From positions 1-6,116 of the forward strand of contig JACQVT010000010.1 of NCBI GenBank assembly GCA_016209665.1: 6,116 bases of DNA, given 5' to 3'. This document shows, piece by piece, positions 5,028-6,116 of the stretch (within the stretch, counting starts at the first letter, position 1; each line of letters opens with the position of its first letter). A model generated the notes under the pieces. That model was given only the letters and a program-made list of their open reading frames with translations, searched no databases and was not told where the DNA came from. The position numbers and the translations under genes were made by a program. Source of the DNA: Planctomycetota bacterium (GTDB lineage: Bacteria; Planctomycetota; Phycisphaerae; UBA1845; PWPN01).

Positions 5028-5092
5028 AAGTTGCCTGGGTCCTGAGAGACGGCAACAAGTTGCCTGGGTCCTGAAAAGTTGCCTGGGTCCTG
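5028..5092 (+). repeat. Three identical 17-bp direct repeats (unit B)
   Basis: AAGTTGCCTGGGTCCTG occurs without a mismatch at 5028-5044, 5057-5073 and 5076-5092, at distances of 29 and 19 bp. The reverse complement contains CAGGACCCAGG and resembles the A units, so A and B appear to be opposite-strand forms of one repeat. The last copy ends 20 bp before the Shine-Dalgarno of the lipoprotein gene, so the array lies in its 5' region. Confidence 0.8.
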
Positions 5093-5112
5093 CACGGTGG
5101 GGGCAAACGATC

Positions 5113-5117
5113 GGAGG
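5113..5117 (+). promoter_or_regulatory. Shine-Dalgarno GGAGG fixing the lipoprotein start
   Basis: GGAGG is followed by 6 nt and ATG at 5124. This rules out the upstream in-frame start at 5079, which lies inside a B repeat. Confidence 0.85.
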
Positions 5118-5123
5118 AACGGC

Positions 5124-5774
5124 ATGGCGAACGGTTCGCGGCGGGCAGGGGTCATGCGGCTCTGTTGGCTGCTCTCAATGATCGTCCTGGGCGGCGGCTG
5201 CACGGCGATGCGGAGCCTGCTTTACCAGACCGCTCCCCAGAAGGAGGACGTGGCGCCGGAATACGCCGGTCTTCCGGGGCGCAAGGCGGCGGTCTACGTC
5301 TGGGCCCGCCCGGAGTCGCTCTGGGACTACCCGCAGATGCGGCTGGACATGGCCGCCCACCTGTCGGCCTATCTGAAGGAGAACGTCAAGAACCTCGAGG
5401 TCATCCCGGCCCCGCAGGTCGAGAGCTACATGAAGACCCTCTCGAACATGAGCCCCGACCCCGCCGACATCGGCCGGCACTTCCACGCGGACATGGTGGT
5501 TCATCTGTCGGTGTACAAGTTCTCGATCCGGGACCCCGGCATGTCGCAGTTCTACCGCGGGCGGATCAGCGCCTCGGTGGCCGTCCTCGACATGACCGCC
5601 AGGGACGGCACCGTCCAGCGCGTGCCGCTGCAGGACGTGAACGTGGTCGTACCCGAGGAAGGGCCGCTGGGCTACTACAACGTCACCGCCGACCAGGTCC
5701 GCGACGCAACCTACCGCGAGTTCACTCAGGCCACCGGCCGCAAATTCCACCCCTGGCAGAAGGACCTCAAGTAG
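5124..5774 (+). CDS. Lipoprotein of unknown function
   Basis: A 216-residue protein with a bacterial lipoprotein signal: basic start (R6-R7, R12), hydrophobic CWLLSMIVL, then GGG-C26. The lipobox is unusual in having Gly at -3, with the Leu at -4. The mature part begins TAMRSLLYQTAPQKED and contains a beta-alpha pattern (KAAVYVW 54-60, a helix around 72-90, LEVIPAPQVESYM 91-103, HADMVVHLSVYKF 121-133, SASVAVLDMTA 149-159). This recalls the fold of CsgG/TolB-N-like secretion or envelope lipoproteins, which is a weak structural impression only. The C-terminus is TGRKFHPWQKDLK. It should be anchored to a membrane, facing the periplasm or paryphoplasm. The Shine-Dalgarno GGAGG supports this start. 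The next lipoprotein gene begins 28 bp downstream on the same strand, so the two may be co-transcribed and work together in the envelope. No partner enzyme is visible. Confidence 0.85.
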   Translation: MANGSRRAGVMRLCWLLSMIVLGGGCTAMRSLLYQTAPQKEDVAPEYAGLPGRKAAVYVWARPESLWDYPQMRLDMAAHLSAYLKENVKNLEVIPAPQVESYMKTLSNMSPDPADIGRHFHADMVVHLSVYKFSIRDPGMSQFYRGRISASVAVLDMTARDGTVQRVPLQDVNVVVPEEGPLGYYNVTADQVRDATYREFTQATGRKFHPWQKDLK

Positions 5775-5802
5775 CGACCATTTTCCCCACCGGTGTCGAA
5801 CC

Positions 5803-6116
5803 ATGATGAACCACCGCCAGCCCAGCCCGCTCGTAGCCCCGCCTCTAAGAGCGTGTGTGAGAGGCAAGAGGCTTGTCCAAACCGCGACCGTGAGGGAGCG
5901 GCTTCCGTCCGCGTCACACCCCCGCTTCCTGACGGGCGCGGTTCGAAAAGGGCTTCTCACACACCCTCTAAGTTCATGCGTCGCGTCTCGTGGGCGCGTC
6001 GTTCGATCTGGTGTCCTTCGCGCGCTGCCGATCGTTGCCGCCGCCCTGGTTCTGCCCGCCGTCGTCGGTTGCGGCCCATCCGTCGGAGCCTGGCTGTACA
6101 CGTTCGGGGCCTATCC
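5803..6116 (+). CDS. Second lipoprotein, N-terminus only (3' partial), interrupted in frame by a repeat element
   Basis: From ATG-ATG at 5803 the frame is open to the window end (104 complete codons). It begins MMNHRQPSPLVAPPL, then passes through the inverted-repeat element at 5842-5972, then reads SSCVASRGRVVRSG and finally a strong lipoprotein signal: LRALPIVAAALVLPAVVGC (lipobox V-V-G-C, Cys at residue 90), followed by GPSVGAWLYTFGAY. A signal peptide with Cys at 90 is far too long. Removing the 123 bp between the two CCTCTAAG copies restores Cys at 49, still long. The annotated start is therefore uncertain: the true one may differ (the ATG at 5976 is in another frame), or the gene may be damaged. 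No Shine-Dalgarno precedes 5803. The signal peptide itself is convincing; the function cannot be told from this fragment. Confidence 0.55.
   Translation, partial: MMNHRQPSPLVAPPLRACVRGKRLVQTATVRERLPSASHPRFLTGAVRKGLLTHPLSSCVASRGRVVRSGVLRALPIVAAALVLPAVVGCGPSVGAWLYTFGAY
5842..5972. mobile_element. MITE-like element with terminal inverted repeats
   Basis: The ends are imperfect inverted repeats: TAAGAGCGTGTGTGAGAGG (5846-5864) against the complement of 5953-5971, TTAGAGGGTGTGTGAGAAG, 16 of 19 identical. An inner inverted pair, 5881-5901 (ACCGCGACCGTGAGGGAGCGG) and 5922-5942, matches at 17 of 21 around a 20-nt loop. CCTCTAAG occurs as a direct repeat at both edges (5842-5849 and 5965-5972), which could be a target duplication, although CTCTAAGAG is itself nearly palindromic. 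It encodes no transposase, so it would be moved in trans. Confidence 0.65.

Noticed and set aside
4947..5092. Possible CRISPR array.
   Set aside because: Repeats are 16-17 bp with gaps of only 2-12 bp, in two orientations, so there are no uniform unique spacers; no cas gene is present.
4183..5106. 307-codon minus-strand frame opposite the DUF2752 gene.
   Set aside because: It reads through the repeat array and the antisense of DUF2752, is Arg/Gln/His-rich and has no recognisable motif.
5079..5123. Earlier in-frame start for the first lipoprotein.
   Set aside because: It lies inside a B repeat and would put 15 polar residues before the signal peptide; GGAGG is correctly placed for the ATG at 5124.
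5175..6101. 308-codon minus-strand frame opposite the two lipoprotein genes.
   Set aside because: Its composition is that of an antisense shadow; the plus strand has a Shine-Dalgarno, a signal peptide and sensible protein sequence.

Overview
The window is a GC-rich chromosomal segment with short intergenic spaces that are crowded with hairpin repeats. The gene content (CDP-alcohol phosphatidyltransferase end, DUF2752 membrane protein, lipoproteins with no clear family) and the repeat style suggest a planctomycete or a relative, probably a metagenome-derived contig. That assignment is an inference from style; there is no rRNA or other taxonomic marker here.

Layout, left to right: (1) the last 69 codons of a CDP-alcohol phosphatidyltransferase (+). 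(2) Converging on it, a minus-strand cluster read from right to left: an RbsA/MglA-type two-domain sugar ABC ATPase (2731 to 1175), then after 23 bp a 76-residue small protein (1151 to 921), then a 249-residue nucleotidyltransferase-fold protein (1030 to 281). The nucleotidyltransferase gene begins inside the small gene, and 110 bp are read in two frames. (3) A 379-bp divergent spacer holding a REPIN-like pair of hairpins and a 20-bp palindrome. (4) An HD-domain protein (+). (5) A 508-bp spacer made largely of two inverted-repeat elements, followed by a good sigma70-type promoter and a structured leader. (6) A DUF2752 membrane protein (+). (7) A 194-bp spacer carrying a cluster of related short repeats in both orientations. 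(8) A lipoprotein of unknown function with a strong Shine-Dalgarno (+). (9) The beginning of a second lipoprotein gene whose N-terminal coding region is interrupted, in frame, by a MITE-like inverted-repeat element; it runs off the window.

The most interesting points are: the nested small ORF/nucleotidyltransferase pair, in which a Gly-Gly-Ser-Leu stretch of the small protein is the Shine-Dalgarno and TTG start of the next gene, preceded by a perfect TATAAT only 6 bp before the small gene's ATG (a leaderless arrangement); and the REPIN-like GTGG-headed inverted hairpin pairs, which suggest mobilisation in trans by a RAYT-type transposase not present here. The ABC ATPase has no permease or binding protein beside it. 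No single pathway unites the genes; the minus-strand trio may be co-transcribed, and the two lipoprotein genes may form an operon.
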